Of a stretch of DNA of 64,000 nucleotides, positions 46,601-60,286 are shown piece after piece; position 1 is the stretch's first letter; each line of letters opens with the position of its first letter. The position numbers and the translations under genes were made by a program. Where the stretch lies: contig CM048554.1 of assembly GCA_026413225.1 (NCBI GenBank), positions 8,882,001 through 8,946,000 of the forward strand, in the 5' to 3' direction. The stretch is from Otis tarda (Eukaryota > Chordata > Aves > Otidiformes > Otididae). The notes beneath the pieces were generated by a model. It was not told the origin of the DNA. It was given only the letters and a program-made list of their open reading frames with translations, and made no database searches.

Positions 46601-46635
46601 AAGATTTCTAATAGAAATCTTCTATTAGAGATCTT
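46601..46635. repeat. 16-bp inverted repeat with 3-nt loop
   Basis: AAGATTTCTAATAGAA (46601-46616) and TTCTATTAGAGATCTT (46620-46635) are complementary at 15 of 16 positions, with loop ATC. Confidence 0.85.
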
Positions 46636-47117
46636 CTGTTTCTGCTAGAAAAGATAACTATTTTATAAATTCAGAGTGTCCATGGGAAAAGAAAAGTGAA
46701 ATATTTTTATTTTTGATCAATTCAGTCTCTTTTTAAATATTTGACTTCCAGAGCACACCGAATTAAAATGGTAGCAACAAAATCCTATTCTGATGCATGG
46801 TCCACTTGGGAGAACAGGGTCAAATACATGGCCTCCTGGAGGCAGTGCACACCGTGTAATTTTATAACCAATTTCAACAAAATTATATAAAGGCTTCTGT
46901 TTTATCGAAGTGAAAATACCACATCCTGGGTTGAAAAGGGCAAAAACATCTTTGAAGATTTTTTTTATTTGGAAGCTTTTTAAAAATTTTCTATTTTTCA
47001 AAGTATAGCTATTTTAACTGCTCATACTGTTTAAGACACTAACCAGTGTTCAAATCCCTGATTATCCGTCAGCATTGAAATGGAAGTTAATTAAAATTCA
47101 CGCTGTAGTTATATTTT

Positions 47118-47167
47118 GGCTACCAAGGGGAAGTCTGGTTGGCTGGTTTGGCTACCAGGGAAGTCTG
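47118..47167 (+). repeat. Short imperfect direct repeat, 32-bp period
   Basis: GGCTACCAAGGGGAAGTCTG at 47118 recurs as GGCTACCAGGGAAGTCTG at 47150, a small local duplication in the large intron. Confidence 0.75.
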
Positions 47168-50100
47168 AATTAGATGGTGCATGTGGGGGACACTAGCCCC
47201 CTCACAAAGCTTCCTCAAAATGTGACAGGTGCTAGGGAGAGACTTTCAGGCTCCATGATGATTTTGACAAGAAGAGTCTCAAGCTTGCTGTTAAGTAGTG
47301 GGCGTGCAACTGGTTTTAAAAGGAGAGTTTTGGCCAAGCCTTTGGATAATCCAGACTTGCAGAAAAGAGAGCAGGGAGGCACAAGGAGTCCGTTTTCTTC
47401 TGTGAAACCATAATAGCCTAAATACAGTAGATAAAGATGCAGATGACCTCAGATACTTTAAACAGCTCTTCTTCGCTATGCCTGTAAAGTAATTTGGTTC
47501 GTTTTAAATTAATTCAGTTTTTTTTCTGTCCTGGCACTTCATCTTGGTGTGGTTGTTTGCTTTGCATTGTTTGATTTTAGTTGTATGCATTTATGTTCTT
47601 CATATTAATATTTTATTTCTCACTAGCTATGTAGGTGGTAAAGATATTTTTAAATGCTTGCCCTATTTCACATTACTTTGATTTAAATATAATGTTCTTA
47701 ATTTCTGTTGCATTCCTAACAGAAGCAATAAGCATAATGAACATCTCTTACTGGGGAACAGAATAGCAATGCACAGTGTCTAATAAAATGTTGGCTTCAT
47801 TGAAGTCATTGGTAATTTTTCCATTAAGTTCAGAGCAATCAGAAATTTGGCAGATGATATAAATAACAGGTTTGTAATGTTTGTTCTACTGTGTACTATT
47901 TTTTTTTTTTAATCATCACAGTAAGAGGTATAGGCTTTCTAGCTTCAACTGAGCAAATAATGATACCAAGAGCTGTGGAAACATGACTGCCTGGAATAAT
48001 ATGTTTTACTGTAGAACAGGAGCTTGTATTTCGTGAAACTTCAGCCACTTCCAGTGCTGTGTAGCTGTTTGGTGAAAGTTAAATGGATATGGTAGTGCAT
48101 ACCTCAGTCACACATTCCCTGTACTGTCCTTACATAAGCTTTCATGTAGATTGGGGATCATTGGAAAAGTTCTGCAGGCAGGTTGTGGTCTGGATTTTAT
48201 TAGAGGAGGTGAATTTCTTTTTGACTGTGTACAAAGGAAAGCACAAGTTCAAGGACTTCATAATTTCAATGCTAGCACATGTTTTTTAGAATTACCTGTT
48301 GTGAGAACCTAAATCACTTTAATTCAGTGGCACTTAATTCAGTTGCAGACTTAGTCAACAATGATACTGTGTCTGACTGATATAATTGTAAATCTTTCTT
48401 TCAGTTAGCTAATGATGTCTAGGACTTTTCATCAATTTGCGTATCCACTAAATTACTGTGAAAATAGTAGCTATGAGCAAATATACAAAACTTTAAGAGA
48501 AGAACCTGGAATGATCATGTACTATTTAAAAGCATAAACACTTGCAAAATGCAGTATGTGTGGATTTACAGGAGAATGTCTGTTCTGAAGATCCCACTTT
48601 CTCTCCTTGCAGTGTTGGATTTAGCTGTCCATTGGTTTTGTTGATTCCACATGGAATAAACAATGCAAACATTTCAATTAATGCAAAAGCATATAAATTC
48701 TTAATACTCCCCGGGATGCTCTCAAGCTATGCTAATGAGGTCAGCATGCAACTGGAATAAAACAGAATAGATCTTCAAGGCCTTTTAACTATAAGGCCTG
48801 TAAATCAACCAGTGTTTGTTTTTTGTGACAAAATAAATGTAGATAGTAGTTTGCCTTATGTTTTTTGACTCTCTTCTCTGAAATGTACACCTTCTTTTGA
48901 TTCACCTACAATGTCACTTTTATGTGTCTGTTCATCATCTTAAAACAATTTACGTGAAACACCAGTTGAGCAGTTGGTAACAGTTTCTTCTCTTGTCAGC
49001 GAGAAACCTTTCAGAAGAAGGAAAATACCCAATTACTTTTTTGTCTCACCTATTCGTACTTTCAGTTCTTCTGTGTCAGCAGAACAGCTCTCCCTGTGCT
49101 TCCCTCTCCATAACCACTATGGATCAGGTCTGTTTGTTGTAGCTAACTCCCCAAAACCATATGAACCACTTTGATATCCCTCTTTGCAAAGATGGATAAA
49201 AACTTTGCAAAAACTGCAAACAGTTTGCCTGTTTTGCAAGGATATGACTGTTATAACCTGTTAAAGTGGTCATCCTTAATATCTTGCCAAGTTTGTTTTA
49301 TGAGTGCCATTATAACTGCATGTCTGGTATTCCTGCACTTTGCTGTAAGCATTGCTGATGATCAGTTTTTAGCAACTCTGACTGTGATGCCTTTGTGGTC
49401 ACAGAGAGTGATGTGGGTGCCAACGCCTGCTAACCACGCACAGCAGCAAGGAAGTGTTTGCTCCCAGCACAAGTGACTGCTCTTTGCCAAGACCACGTCA
49501 TGCTAAACAACAGGATTCAAATGCCTACTGAGTTTGTACTGCAAACTCTCAGCTGCAGATTTTCTTCCACCGATGGAAAAAAATCTCCCTTATCCACCAT
49601 GTGCCACTTAAGAGACCGTTATGCTGGATGTGATCTGAATCCTGCCTACTGTGTTTGGTGGCAGATTTTGGTAGTCTTTGGATCAGGCCAGTTGAGAGGA
49701 GCAAGAGGGCTTAAACCCCTCTTCTCTTCCAGCTCATCTGTCAAAGAGGCTGTAGGTGCTGGCTGCCATCAAAACTCTGCAAACAATCACTTCTACTGCA
49801 GCTCAGCACCCAACACATCAAATATTTGATGTACTGACAAACTTGTCAGTTATTTCTTACAGGAATGTGACTAAGAATAATGGATCTGAACCTTATTTCT
49901 CTGCTGCCAGCTCTATACCTCTACTACTCTCTCAAGTTCAGTAGGTTATGCTGATATATAACCAAAGTATCTGAAGGGGGAAAAGAATCCATGTGTTGGA
50001 AAGGGAATGTGGGCGAGGTTTTTAATAAAATGGAACACTAAAGCTAGATGAAGTGTATGTTCATAGTATGTTTCAGTAAAAGTCATTGCACTTTTAGTGT

Positions 50101-51478
50101 TTGCTGTTGTGATAAAGTAATCCAATGGCTTATATATCTGTAGCCACTCAGATACCAGTTTTTTTTCTTTTTATCTCCCTTGAATTAAAGAAATCAAGGA
50201 GTTTATTCCATAGTCTGAAGCTTTAAAGCTTTAAATTTGCTACTTGCCCTGAAAGTCTTTACCAGTAATTAGTTGCTTAATTTTTTTTTATTTCATTAAT
50301 TCAATTTTCTTAGCAATGTGCCTCTGTATGAAGATTCAGTACCCCTTCAGTATGTTGCAGGTATATCTTAAAGATCCTTGTACACCCTCTCTGAAAATTA
50401 AGGAATGTTTCGCTGAGCAGAAGTAGGTTTCATTGTTTTGTAGGTTAACTTGCTTTTACCTTCCAAGTTCTGGCTCACAGTAATTAACAACTGGTGATGT
50501 ACTTCAGGTTCCTTCCACTCCAGCCCGAAAATTGTGGAGCAAGCTAAGAATGCCAAGAAGTGAATAGTGAAGCAGCCTCTTTATTATAAGGACAAGTTCA
50601 TTTGGCTGCTTTCTTTTTAATAAAATCTCCTGCCTGCCTCAATTTCTTACGCTTTTTCCTATGTCGTGTGAAGATGCAGGGAAGAGGAAATTTAGGTTAT
50701 TTCAAGAACCTAGTTTTATTTATAAAACTCAATTAGGAAAAAAAAATTCTCCACTTCTTAAAAAATCTGTCCAATCTAAATTTTCTCTGAGTCTCTGTGA
50801 TTCTTTTTTTTTGGTCCTATCTGACTGTATACCTCTGAGCCAAGCATTAGCAAACAGCCACAGAGAGTTAGATGGCATTTAGCTGGATGCATTTGGCTTT
50901 CATTTGGTTTACTATACTATACATTCAACAGTCTTGGTACCTAAGAATGGAATTGATAGTTTGATCTCTTCTTTGAAGCTTGCAAAAGTTTGTGCTTAGA
51001 TCTACCTGTGTGATATATGTCATTGCTGTACTGCCCGGGTGCCTTATCCCCATGTGAAATAGTTTGTTTAGCTGCAGCCTTTCTTTTTGAAGATACCTAC
51101 ATGCTGAAGAGCACAAGCCAGCAGTGGAACTCATGTTGGTTTTCTGATGTCTGCAGGGGAGAGAGGAAAGAAATTAGTGGGGAAAAAGTAAAATAAGAGA
51201 TTGTGTGACACTGTAGTGCCAAGTGACACGTTCTTCTAACTTCTCATCAGTTACTTGACAAAGGAAATCTGTCTAATCTAGAAAAAAAAGTCTCAGTGAC
51301 GCAATTTTTCTTCACAACTGTTACTTTAAAAATAATACTACCTTAATGAAGACAAATATAAATGTTAACAGGAGACCTCGTCTTTTTCAGCTGCATTTGT
51401 TTGTTTTTAAACCTAGCTTTCAGCTTTGCAAAATAAGATGCTGTGTCAGAGGTGAGACAGTGAACATGTCTTCCTATA

Positions 51479-51505
51479 AATTCTAATAACTGGATTATTA
51501 GAATT
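51479..51505. repeat. 11-bp perfect inverted repeat with 5-nt loop
   Basis: AATTCTAATAA and TTATTAGAATT are exact reverse complements around CTGGA. It shares the TTCTAATA core with the hairpin at 46601. Confidence 0.85.
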
Positions 51506-53841
51506 GTTACCACTTGTTTCCTCAAATATTTCTAGTGTTAGAAATTAAGCAGTGGTTTTTCTTTTGACCTAATCCCAGATGCTTGATGAGTGTTAAGGAA
51601 ATTGAAATAAGAGCTTTTTCAGTGGTTACTACAAAATGACATCAGTACTGCAGTGTGCTCTGTACTTGCTCATTCTGTGATTAGGCACAGCCTTTATGAA
51701 TATCTGAAACTGGATTACTAGGAGGGCTTAGGGGCACCTCAGGTATTATTCAGGACACAGCACACTTCTCAACTTCATCCATTTCAAATGATACTCTGAT
51801 GTATTATTCTGTAACTGTTTTGAAAAGGAGGATGTCAGGAAAGTGTGCTGCTGTCTTATTCATTATTCAAGATCTGACTGGTGTTGTCTGGCTGAGTATT
51901 TTTACTTTTATGATGTACCTGTAAGAACTGGGTAAAAGGCTTATGTTTCTGGAGGGAGATGATGATATTCAGCGGCAGGGATTTCCTTCTTTAAGGCTGG
52001 TATTTTTTAACACAGACCATTACTTTCTGGATATATTCTCAGTGTTCACAAGGTCTTGAATGCAGCTCTGAATTTGCTGGATAGTCATATAGGACATGTA
52101 AATTAGTTCATATAGAGGCAGAGCTTTTTAAGAAGTTGCATGTTTTTTCATTTCCATTTTAAAGGAGAACTTAAACCAAAACAAAATAGAACAGCATGCT
52201 TCCCATGGCAGAGAGGAGATGGTCTACTATATGACTACTGACATAAAAACAGTCCCTCTGTTCTTCATTAATGAGCTTTAAGCCTTATAGTACTCCTCTT
52301 AGGCAAAATACCATGTTGCCTCCTTTTTCACCTGCTGGTGCGCATATTCCATTTTCTTAAGCTTGTCTGTACAAAACTGAATTTCATTTTTCCACCACAT
52401 GATACTCATTATTATTTTAGTACAGTTTCTTTGAGATGTTTTATGTTGTAATTTGAGCCTAGAGGTTTGCTTGCTCTTTGGGTCAGTAGAGAAGTCAGAC
52501 AAGCAAAAGGTGTCTTTCTGCCTCAGATCTCTAAGGATTTGCAGTTGCCCTAAGAGGATAAGACCAGATGCCACTTGTGTTAAAAATATTTATCTTCTTT
52601 TAAAAGATACAAATCTTTGGGCTAAATTCACCTATACTTTAACGTCATTAATAAATTCAGACTATGACTAGTGGGACATATGTCTTTAATTGTTTGTCTC
52701 CTCGACTTGCATGTGAGCATAGCCACATTTCTTGAGTTACAGAGGAAAAGAGAAGTATGCATGAATTATTCTTTAGAGGCTTGTAAAGCCACATAAAAAT
52801 TTTTCCACTTGCTGCATTATTCAAGGTACATAATTTTATTACAGATCTGAGCAACATATGGGACAACATGGATTTATTGTTGTTGTCATATTTTACAGAA
52901 AGAAAGTTTTACAAAGAAGATTTTACTGCATGTATTTTTAAAAGTACAGGGCAAATCTTTAGAAAACACCAGACTAAGCTTATTTTTAAGGAAAGCAGAA
53001 TTTTATACACAGGGAAAAATAATCTATTCGTATCAAGATACGCAAGTTGTTACTTAATAAATGATTGAAAGAATCTCATCATCTGATCCAGTACTGACCC
53101 GGCATCTTATTTGGGGTAGAGGTGCAGGATGCTAGACAGCAAAAATAGAGACATGCCTTAAAATACAAGACAATTCCTCTCTTTGATAGCAAAACAACTA
53201 TTTTTATTATATAGTAGACATTATTTATAAGTTATTATGTATAGATGGTGACTGATAAACATGAAGTTCAAATTGCTTTGCAACAAGAAGCTGGTTTTCT
53301 TTGAACCAGGGATAGAATTAATCTCATTCTAACACTGTTGGCCTAATGAGTAGTCTAAGTCTAGTCCCCAATCTATGATCAGTGCCCAAGATAGGTGGCT
53401 TGAGTTGCTCTGTGAAGTTGATTGTCTTCACTGCTAGTAGAAAAAGACTAGGCAACTACCTTAGTTATTGAAAACCAAATATTAAAAGCTTCAAGTCTAA
53501 GAGAAGTAACTGCTGGTAGACTACTTTGGCATTAAAACTGGAAACTGAATCAGCTGAATTGGAAAGCAAAATGTTTTCATTTCAGTGTGCTGCTGCAGAT
53601 CCTGATCTGCATAGGTTTTGGTTGCCACCTCCCAGGTTCCTGCCCTGATTACATCTCTGCGTTAGCGATAAATCCCCTCTTGCTGCCTGCTGGGGAGTCG
53701 AGCTAGAGGAGGAGGCTGACAAACCACAGATTTTAATATTCACTCCCCAAAACACAAGATGAAACATTTTGACTATGTACTGAAGCAGTTCCCTTTCTGA
53801 TCCAGTGGTGAAACTGATCTAATTTGTCACTGGTTTCTGCT

Positions 53842-53869
53842 TTAAAAAAAAAAAAAAAAGGAAAAAAAG
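53842..53869 (+). repeat. A-rich tract
   Basis: A long A run with one GG interruption in intronic sequence. No repeat element body was recognised next to it. Confidence 0.7.
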
Positions 53870-56763
53870 GTTGAGACTTAGATATTTTATCTTTAAATTG
53901 GGAACTTGAAGTCCATTTGTACTTGTCACTGCGGTTTCATTATCCATTTTACTGTTTCCATAGTGTGGGCGGAATATGCCTTCATGAAGCTGAAACTCGC
54001 TCTTTTCTCAAAGACCCTGATGAAGATAGATCATACAGTCAGCAGTTTTTTTTCTTTTCAAAAATAATTCTTAATTTTGCACTTCGTGGATGGTTTCTGC
54101 TACATTAGATATCTTTTTCCTCTGAGTGCGATGGTCCAAAATCAAGCAAATAAGAGCTACAGGATGTGTTTATAGCCTACCTAAAGCAACATTTCCATAA
54201 TCTGACATTTGGTTACATGGGGCATACATTTCTTCCAGACAAGGAAAAAATGCAGCTGACTCACAACTGAGTTTAAATTCTCATCTGTACAATATTTTTT
54301 AGAGTGAAAACAGAAGTTCTGACTGAATAACAAGCTGGCGATATATTGAACTAAGCACATTTAATACTGAGTTAGACCATACCTATGTGAAAAAGATCTG
54401 AAATCACTGGAACTAAGATTAGTTATTTGTGGCCTGCATAGTTTCCAGGCCGTGTCTAGTCCAAGGCAATAGCTTAAAGTTTCTTCAGTTTGTGATTGAA
54501 CTGCATTTCTCTCCAGCAGTTGCCAAGCCTAGGCTCTGTGACAGAGTTGGCTTTATCTTATTAAGTTTCTTAGAAAGTAATCGTTTGTATTTTGAATTTA
54601 CTGTAGGATATGGTTTTTCAGCTAGTCCTGCTAGGAGTAGATTGCACTTGTTGATAAAGAGCAGGACTCTGTCAACATCTTCTGTTGACAAGCTCATTTG
54701 TTTTTACTGCTGTGTGTTAGATGAAACTTAATCCCTTGCACAAATCCTTGTCCCAGCTCTGCTGGACACTGCAGAATCCAAACTTCCTCTGTTGCATTAA
54801 AGTGGGATGTCTGTGCCACATGGCTTTTGCCAGGTGCTCTGGGTGAGGCCTAAAGTCTTCTAGCTCAGGATCCTGCCTTGAACAGCAGCCAGTAGTGGAT
54901 ACTTGGCGAGCAGTGTGGTCACCGAGTCAAGAGACTGTATGGTATCTACCTGATTATGGCCTCCCAGCTTCTAGCATTCACTGTGTGGTGGACTGTTGGA
55001 GGAGGAAGCACAGCATCAAATATCCTTTCCAGATTTATCTTCTATTAATTTGTCTAATGAATTTTGTAACTCATTACGTGTTCTGTGGAAATGTACTTCT
55101 TCCTGTTTTCTACTGCTTCTAAATCTCCCCTCTGGTAATTTCTGTGGTTTCCCACTAGTTCTTGTATTATGAGAAATATAAATAATAACTGCCTGTCCAC
55201 TTTCTCTGTGCTATTCATGATTTATAGACGACTGTCAAATTCCCCTTCTTTCCCTGGCTATATGCCATTCAAAGTGCTGTATAAGCAGCTGTGGTAATTA
55301 AAAGAGGTAAATTAAACATACACCTGGGCACAGAGACTTAGAAGCACTGAGAATTTGTGGCTATTGCTGAAATTATTGGAAGACATCTTCAGGCTGAAAA
55401 TCAGGGCCTTAGTGTAGAGATATGGAGAGATCAATAAGGATACTCACAAAGGGATTCAGCTATGTCTGAGCTGGAGAACATCATCAAGCTGTGTGACAGG
55501 CATTCTGCAGATCTCTGCTCCATTCAAATGCTGCAAAATATTTATTGTCTGTGCTGAATATAAGCAACCAGGCTTTCTGAAATCGTCAACCCAGAAAAAT
55601 CACTTGAAAGATACTTAGTTTTACCCTCCAAGGATCAAAGACAGTATTGTCCCCATTTCATTCTGGCACAAGAGTTTTTATCAGTTAGGACTTTTGAATC
55701 CAAAACCCAAAGACTTTGGTTCTACCAATGGACTGTACCCCAGAAACTGAGAATTTGCTGAAAGGGAATGTTTTTAGGAGCAAAGCTATTCACACACGAG
55801 TCTCAAATTATCTTCAATAGCTCAGCCAAATCTTAAAAAGCATACAAGTACACATTAATTAAGAATTAACATAATTCTGTTCCTAGAGTATGGTGTTTAT
55901 TAAAATATAAACTCTACGAACATACACTTGAGAGGAAGCTTCTAAATAGTTTTAAAAGCTTAATTTTCAGTCACCCTTTATTTATTTTTTCATTAAGAGA
56001 GAAGAAAGAAGATGACACTTGACTTTCTGAAACTTTCCATTTACTTCTCAGATATAGCATCAAATGTTAATGAGTGTCCTTAACTCTGCTGATAGGGCAA
56101 AATCAGAAACTATTTAAATTTATATGAAAAGCAGAGACATGAGATGACATTTTCAAAGGCACATGAAAGCAGCTTTTGTGAAGCTGTTCAGACAACTGAA
56201 AGACCAAGAACATATGCAAAGGGATTTTCAGGCATATGTGCTGACCATTAATGCCGTTTTCACATTTGAATTTTGTGAAATTTACATTCTTGGGCATTGA
56301 AATGCTTTTAGAAATCTGACTGTTGTAGTACCACAAATGAGTTTTGAAAAAGTAATTATATGATGAAAGACCCAAGTGTCCGGTCACTTGCACCACTGTT
56401 TGGAAAACAGGATTTAACCTTTGTCCTGCCACATCAAGTAGTGTAACACCTAAATACTCTTGCAAGTTTTGGTGAACAATCCCCTAGTAGTAACCTGAAC
56501 TCTTACATCACCTCACAATTAGCCACACTTTTTGGAAATACTAATGGTCTACCGGAGGCTTTGCACTCCAGAAAGCATCTTTCCTGAGGCTTGCCAATGT
56601 GGGAAATGGCACAGCACAACAGGGACCGTTGTTCTGAGATGCATCTCAGAACAAAGAGGACAAAGTTTAATAATGATTCTCAGCTGCCTCTTCAATTTGT
56701 GTTCCTCTTTGCCCTGCATATCTGTTTTTCTGCTGACTTACTGAACTTCTTTGTGTTTTGCAG

Positions 56764-56840
56764 AATGCCAAAGCCAGCTATGACTTCAGCAGTAATGATC
56801 CCTATCCCTACCCCCGCTATACAGACGACTGGTTTAACAG
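56764..56840 (+). CDS. PCSK2: PCSK2 internal exon, segment between catalytic Asp and His (probably exon 6)
   Basis: The exon is 77 nt: 25 codons plus two bases (AG) of a split serine. The acceptor is TTTTGCAG at 56756-56763 and the donor GTAAAT at 56841. The peptide begins NAKASYDFSSND and continues through the proline/tyrosine run PYPYPRY to TDDWFN. This stretch links the catalytic Asp and His regions of the PC2 catalytic domain. From memory of the literature, a tyrosine in the PYPYP run (Tyr194 in rodent numbering) is PC2-specific and important for binding the chaperone 7B2 (SCG5); that tyrosine is present. Lys replaces the Glu of remembered human sequence at the third residue. The split serine is completed by the C at 62328. 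Confidence 0.97.
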
Positions 56841-57737
56841 GTAAATGAGTTTTGATCAGCCTGCTCTTCACTTTGGTTTGCTTAAGAAATTGTATTTGCT
56901 GGTATTTGTGGAATGCCTGTTTTCTGCTAAATTCAGTTGTTGCCAGAACAGAAGCTACAGTCTCACTACTGCTTGAAAATTAGAGATTACTTGTGACTTC
57001 AGTTTTTTTTAGGTAACCTCTAAAGAGCACTGAACAACCATTTTGTAGTTCATAAATGAGGTTGCTGCTTCAGAAGAGTATATATGTAGATTGTTTGAAT
57101 GGGTGATAGCCACACAGGTTTTTCTGTCAGCTATCCTAGGACATTACAAGTAACCTAAATCTGTATAGACTGATTTCCCATCTACTGTGTCTGAGGCAAG
57201 TATCACTGCTAGCTAATTTTAAAGGGAGTAAGCTGAAGACGAAAAAAGACTCTGGGAAGGAAAAAGTCTTTTAATCTAATTGTAGACTAAGAAGGCAGAA
57301 AAGCAGCATGGTGTAGAATGACCAGTTTAAAAACAATTAAATCTTGTGTAAGTTCTGTATCATCTGTCTTTTCACCTTAATTTAAGGACAGTGTACATGG
57401 GTAGAATTTCAGGGCTGATTCTGAGATATTTCTGGCTGCTGGAGGAATTAAAGTCCATGTACACCGACTAGGAACCTGTTCTGTTGTGTTTATAAACCTG
57501 GAATCAACAGTGCAGCTGTGCTTGTTGTGTTATTTCTGCTGAGCACATCATGATTGGCCAAGACACACTACTCCTTCAATATGTTCTGAACTTAAGCAGT
57601 TGCCAGCAGGAGATGATCTGGTTGTCAAGGTATGATATAAATAAGAGTGGTCCAAAAGAAAACGCTTCAGATCTTAGAAAGTGTGATTTTTTTTTCCTCC
57701 AAACGAACTTCTTAAAATGGAACAGAAACAGATTTCG

Positions 57738-57761
57738 ACAGGTTTTTTTAAAAAAACCTGT
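57738..57761. repeat. Perfect 24-bp palindrome
   Basis: ACAGGTTTTTTT is followed immediately by AAAAAAACCTGT, an exact self-complementary 24-mer with no spacer. It lies in the intron between the exons at 56764 and 62328. Confidence 0.9.
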
Positions 57762-60249
57762 GTGCCTTGAGTTCTGCATCTGTCCCATGAAAAAGCCCTT
57801 TCTGTCAAGCTCCTAGCAAGATATTAATGTAGTCCCAGGCACACCTATAAAGTATGTTTATTACCTTTAAATGGGCCTTGAGCATCCTGGATGTGGCAAG
57901 GCTTTTGTTGTCTCTGTCACTGATCCTTCATGATTCTTCCCAGAAAAAAATTGATGCCTAGAAAGTATAACATTCTTTGTCATGGACCTTGAGATTTCTT
58001 TGGTGAATCAGGGAATTTTCTACCTTGTGAGGTAAATCATAAGAGTAACACACTGCCTGCACAGTTCAAGAAGGCTTTAAGATGAAAGATTTCATGTTTT
58101 CTCTGGGCTAAGATGCAAACCAACACAGCATATCCAGCTGTTCAGGAGTAGGTGTGACTATGTTTTTCTCTGCATATTTCTTTGCTGTAATGTTAATCAA
58201 GCTGATGTACTCATATATAAGCTATAGTCATAACTTCTGATTCCTGAATTATTATTAGTCGTAGGTTACAACAGTCTGCCTATGACAGCCTATCTGTCCA
58301 TATGTGTAGCTGTACAAGTGTGTCTGAATGGAGAGTAGTTACACAGAAAAGCCATTCACAGAAACCTGCAATAAAGACTCCGTTTTGCTTAGTTTGCAGT
58401 CAGTGATGTATCACCCATTGAATTTTATGCATGCAGGAAGATCAGACTCAAAATAGGATAGCGTAAAATCCCTTTTTCCATAAAGAATACATTTCTGTGT
58501 GATCAATTAATGTAATTTGTGGAACAAGAAGCAGAGAACTGTTTTTTAAAGAGATGAACCAAGGAGCTTTTGTGACCTGCCAGCTGCACATGCAAAGTGT
58601 CATTAGATTTTAAGGAAAAAAGGGAGAGGTTTTTGGATGGAGCATTCCATTAATCGCAGCTGCTCTGCTTGTAAGCACAGATTCCCCTTCCACTTTGTGC
58701 TTTTTAAGGCTACTGGAAGCATTTTAGCCTTACCATCTAACAGCCACTGGCCTGTGAAACCAAGCAGGGTGAGTTTTGGAAGGGCAGAGTGTGGTGCCTG
58801 AGGCAGGGAATTGCAGTCAGGCAGTTTGGCTGCTGTTACAGGGAGAGGCATATAGATGACTGGGCAGCCAAAGAATTTATTCCTGTGCTTACCATACTGA
58901 CTGCTTGACTGTGTTCAGACATACAGCCTGGGAACCAAGCCAGGATAGGGGACACTGGGTGCAACATGGGGCAGGGCTGTGTTTGAGCCTGAGGAGCAGC
59001 GGGAGCAGTGAAGGAACCTGAACCAAGCCCTGTTTCCAAAAGTAGAGGCAGCCTCACAGCACTCAGAGTGGTTTTTGGGAACCACTTTGAAAAATGTCTG
59101 TGATTTTTAACACCCACTTATCCTGTACCACATTCAGTACCTTGGCATGTACCATATTGTGCAATGTGGAGGTACCCATACAAGTCAAAGATAGCTTTAC
59201 CTTTCTGTACAGACATCTGGTTTCTTGTTGTGAGCATGCAGAAGGCACAACTCAGGGCTCCACATCTCAGAGCTCTGAGATTATTAATTTCTGCTGTGAT
59301 GTAAATAACCAGTAATTATTTCCACTCTTGTAGCCTTTGTATTCAGTATATTCCCTCACCCAGATAGCAGTTACTTGGGCAAAAATTATTCACTGTCTTG
59401 GAAACCCATATTCTTCAGTGGTTAAAATGTCCTTTACTTATTATAGATCCAAACAAAATACCATTGAGTCAAGGAAAGAACTCCCCTTGGCTTCCAGGTA
59501 GCGATTATTAACAGGGTAAAAATACCTACTCCCTTCCTCCTCATTTTTCAATCAATACAATGGAAACAACATAATAATTGAGGATTTGTATAAACAGATT
59601 TGGCAGCTCTTTCTATCTGCAGTGTTATGACACAAGTGTCAAGCCACAGCACTGCTTCTGGTTCTTGGCACATTTGGATGCAGACAGAGTAACACATTCC
59701 CCAAAGTAGGGGAACACTTTCCCTTGTGCAAACACTGAAATGCTCAGAAGCTGACAATGTCATATGGCATTTGCTTCATAAAAGTGTCCCTCTGAGCTTT
59801 GCATATTTAAGTGCTGTCCAGTGCAAGCAACTAAAGTGGTCAAGGTAGGCAGATCGTCCCATCTATTGTGACTGCAGCTCTGCATAGCTCTCCCTCGGCG
59901 GAGAGCTGAGATTAGGAAGGATGAACCCTGTCCTTTGCTGTCTGCAGAAGCATTTCAAAGTAGATGAAAAGAAACCCCGATGAAAATCTGTGCAGCGTCT
60001 GACTCTTTTAAAAAATGTGACGGTAAAAGGACATTTGCAATAGTATTGGCAGTGGGTTTCAGAAACAGTTTTCAAAGACAAAGCAGAGTGAAATTTTCAT
60101 GACTAGTAGTAGTGTTATTTAAACCAGCTGAAGGTAAAACTGACTTTCAGTTGAATTGTCCTCTCCCACCTTAGGTTTTCACAAATGTTGATGTAAAATA
60201 ATTGCATTTATGTAATGTTTATTGGGAAACTTGCTCTGCATACTACTGC

Positions 60250-60286
60250 ATGGTTTACCTTTAAAGTAACTGTATGGTTTACCTTT
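60250..60286 (+). repeat. Short tandem duplication, 24-bp period
   Basis: ATGGTTTACCTTT occurs at 60250 and again 24 bp later at 60274, with similar sequence between the two. Confidence 0.75.

Larger units (their letters stand above)
35763..56763 (+). other. PCSK2 intron, 21,001 bp
   Basis: GT-AG intron, phase 0. It contains CR1 copies at 37956, 41633 and 43784, and the inverted repeats at 46601 and 51479. The long stretch from 44596 to 56763 is AT-rich with no recognised element or gene. Open frames of about 100-120 codons at 49171-49829 and 56103-56465 show no known motif. Confidence 0.85.

Noticed and set aside
49171-49829. Two adjacent open frames of 101 and 123 codons in the large intron, considered as a retrocopy
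   Set aside because: No recognisable protein, no poly(A) tail or target duplication seen, and the frames overlap out of phase.
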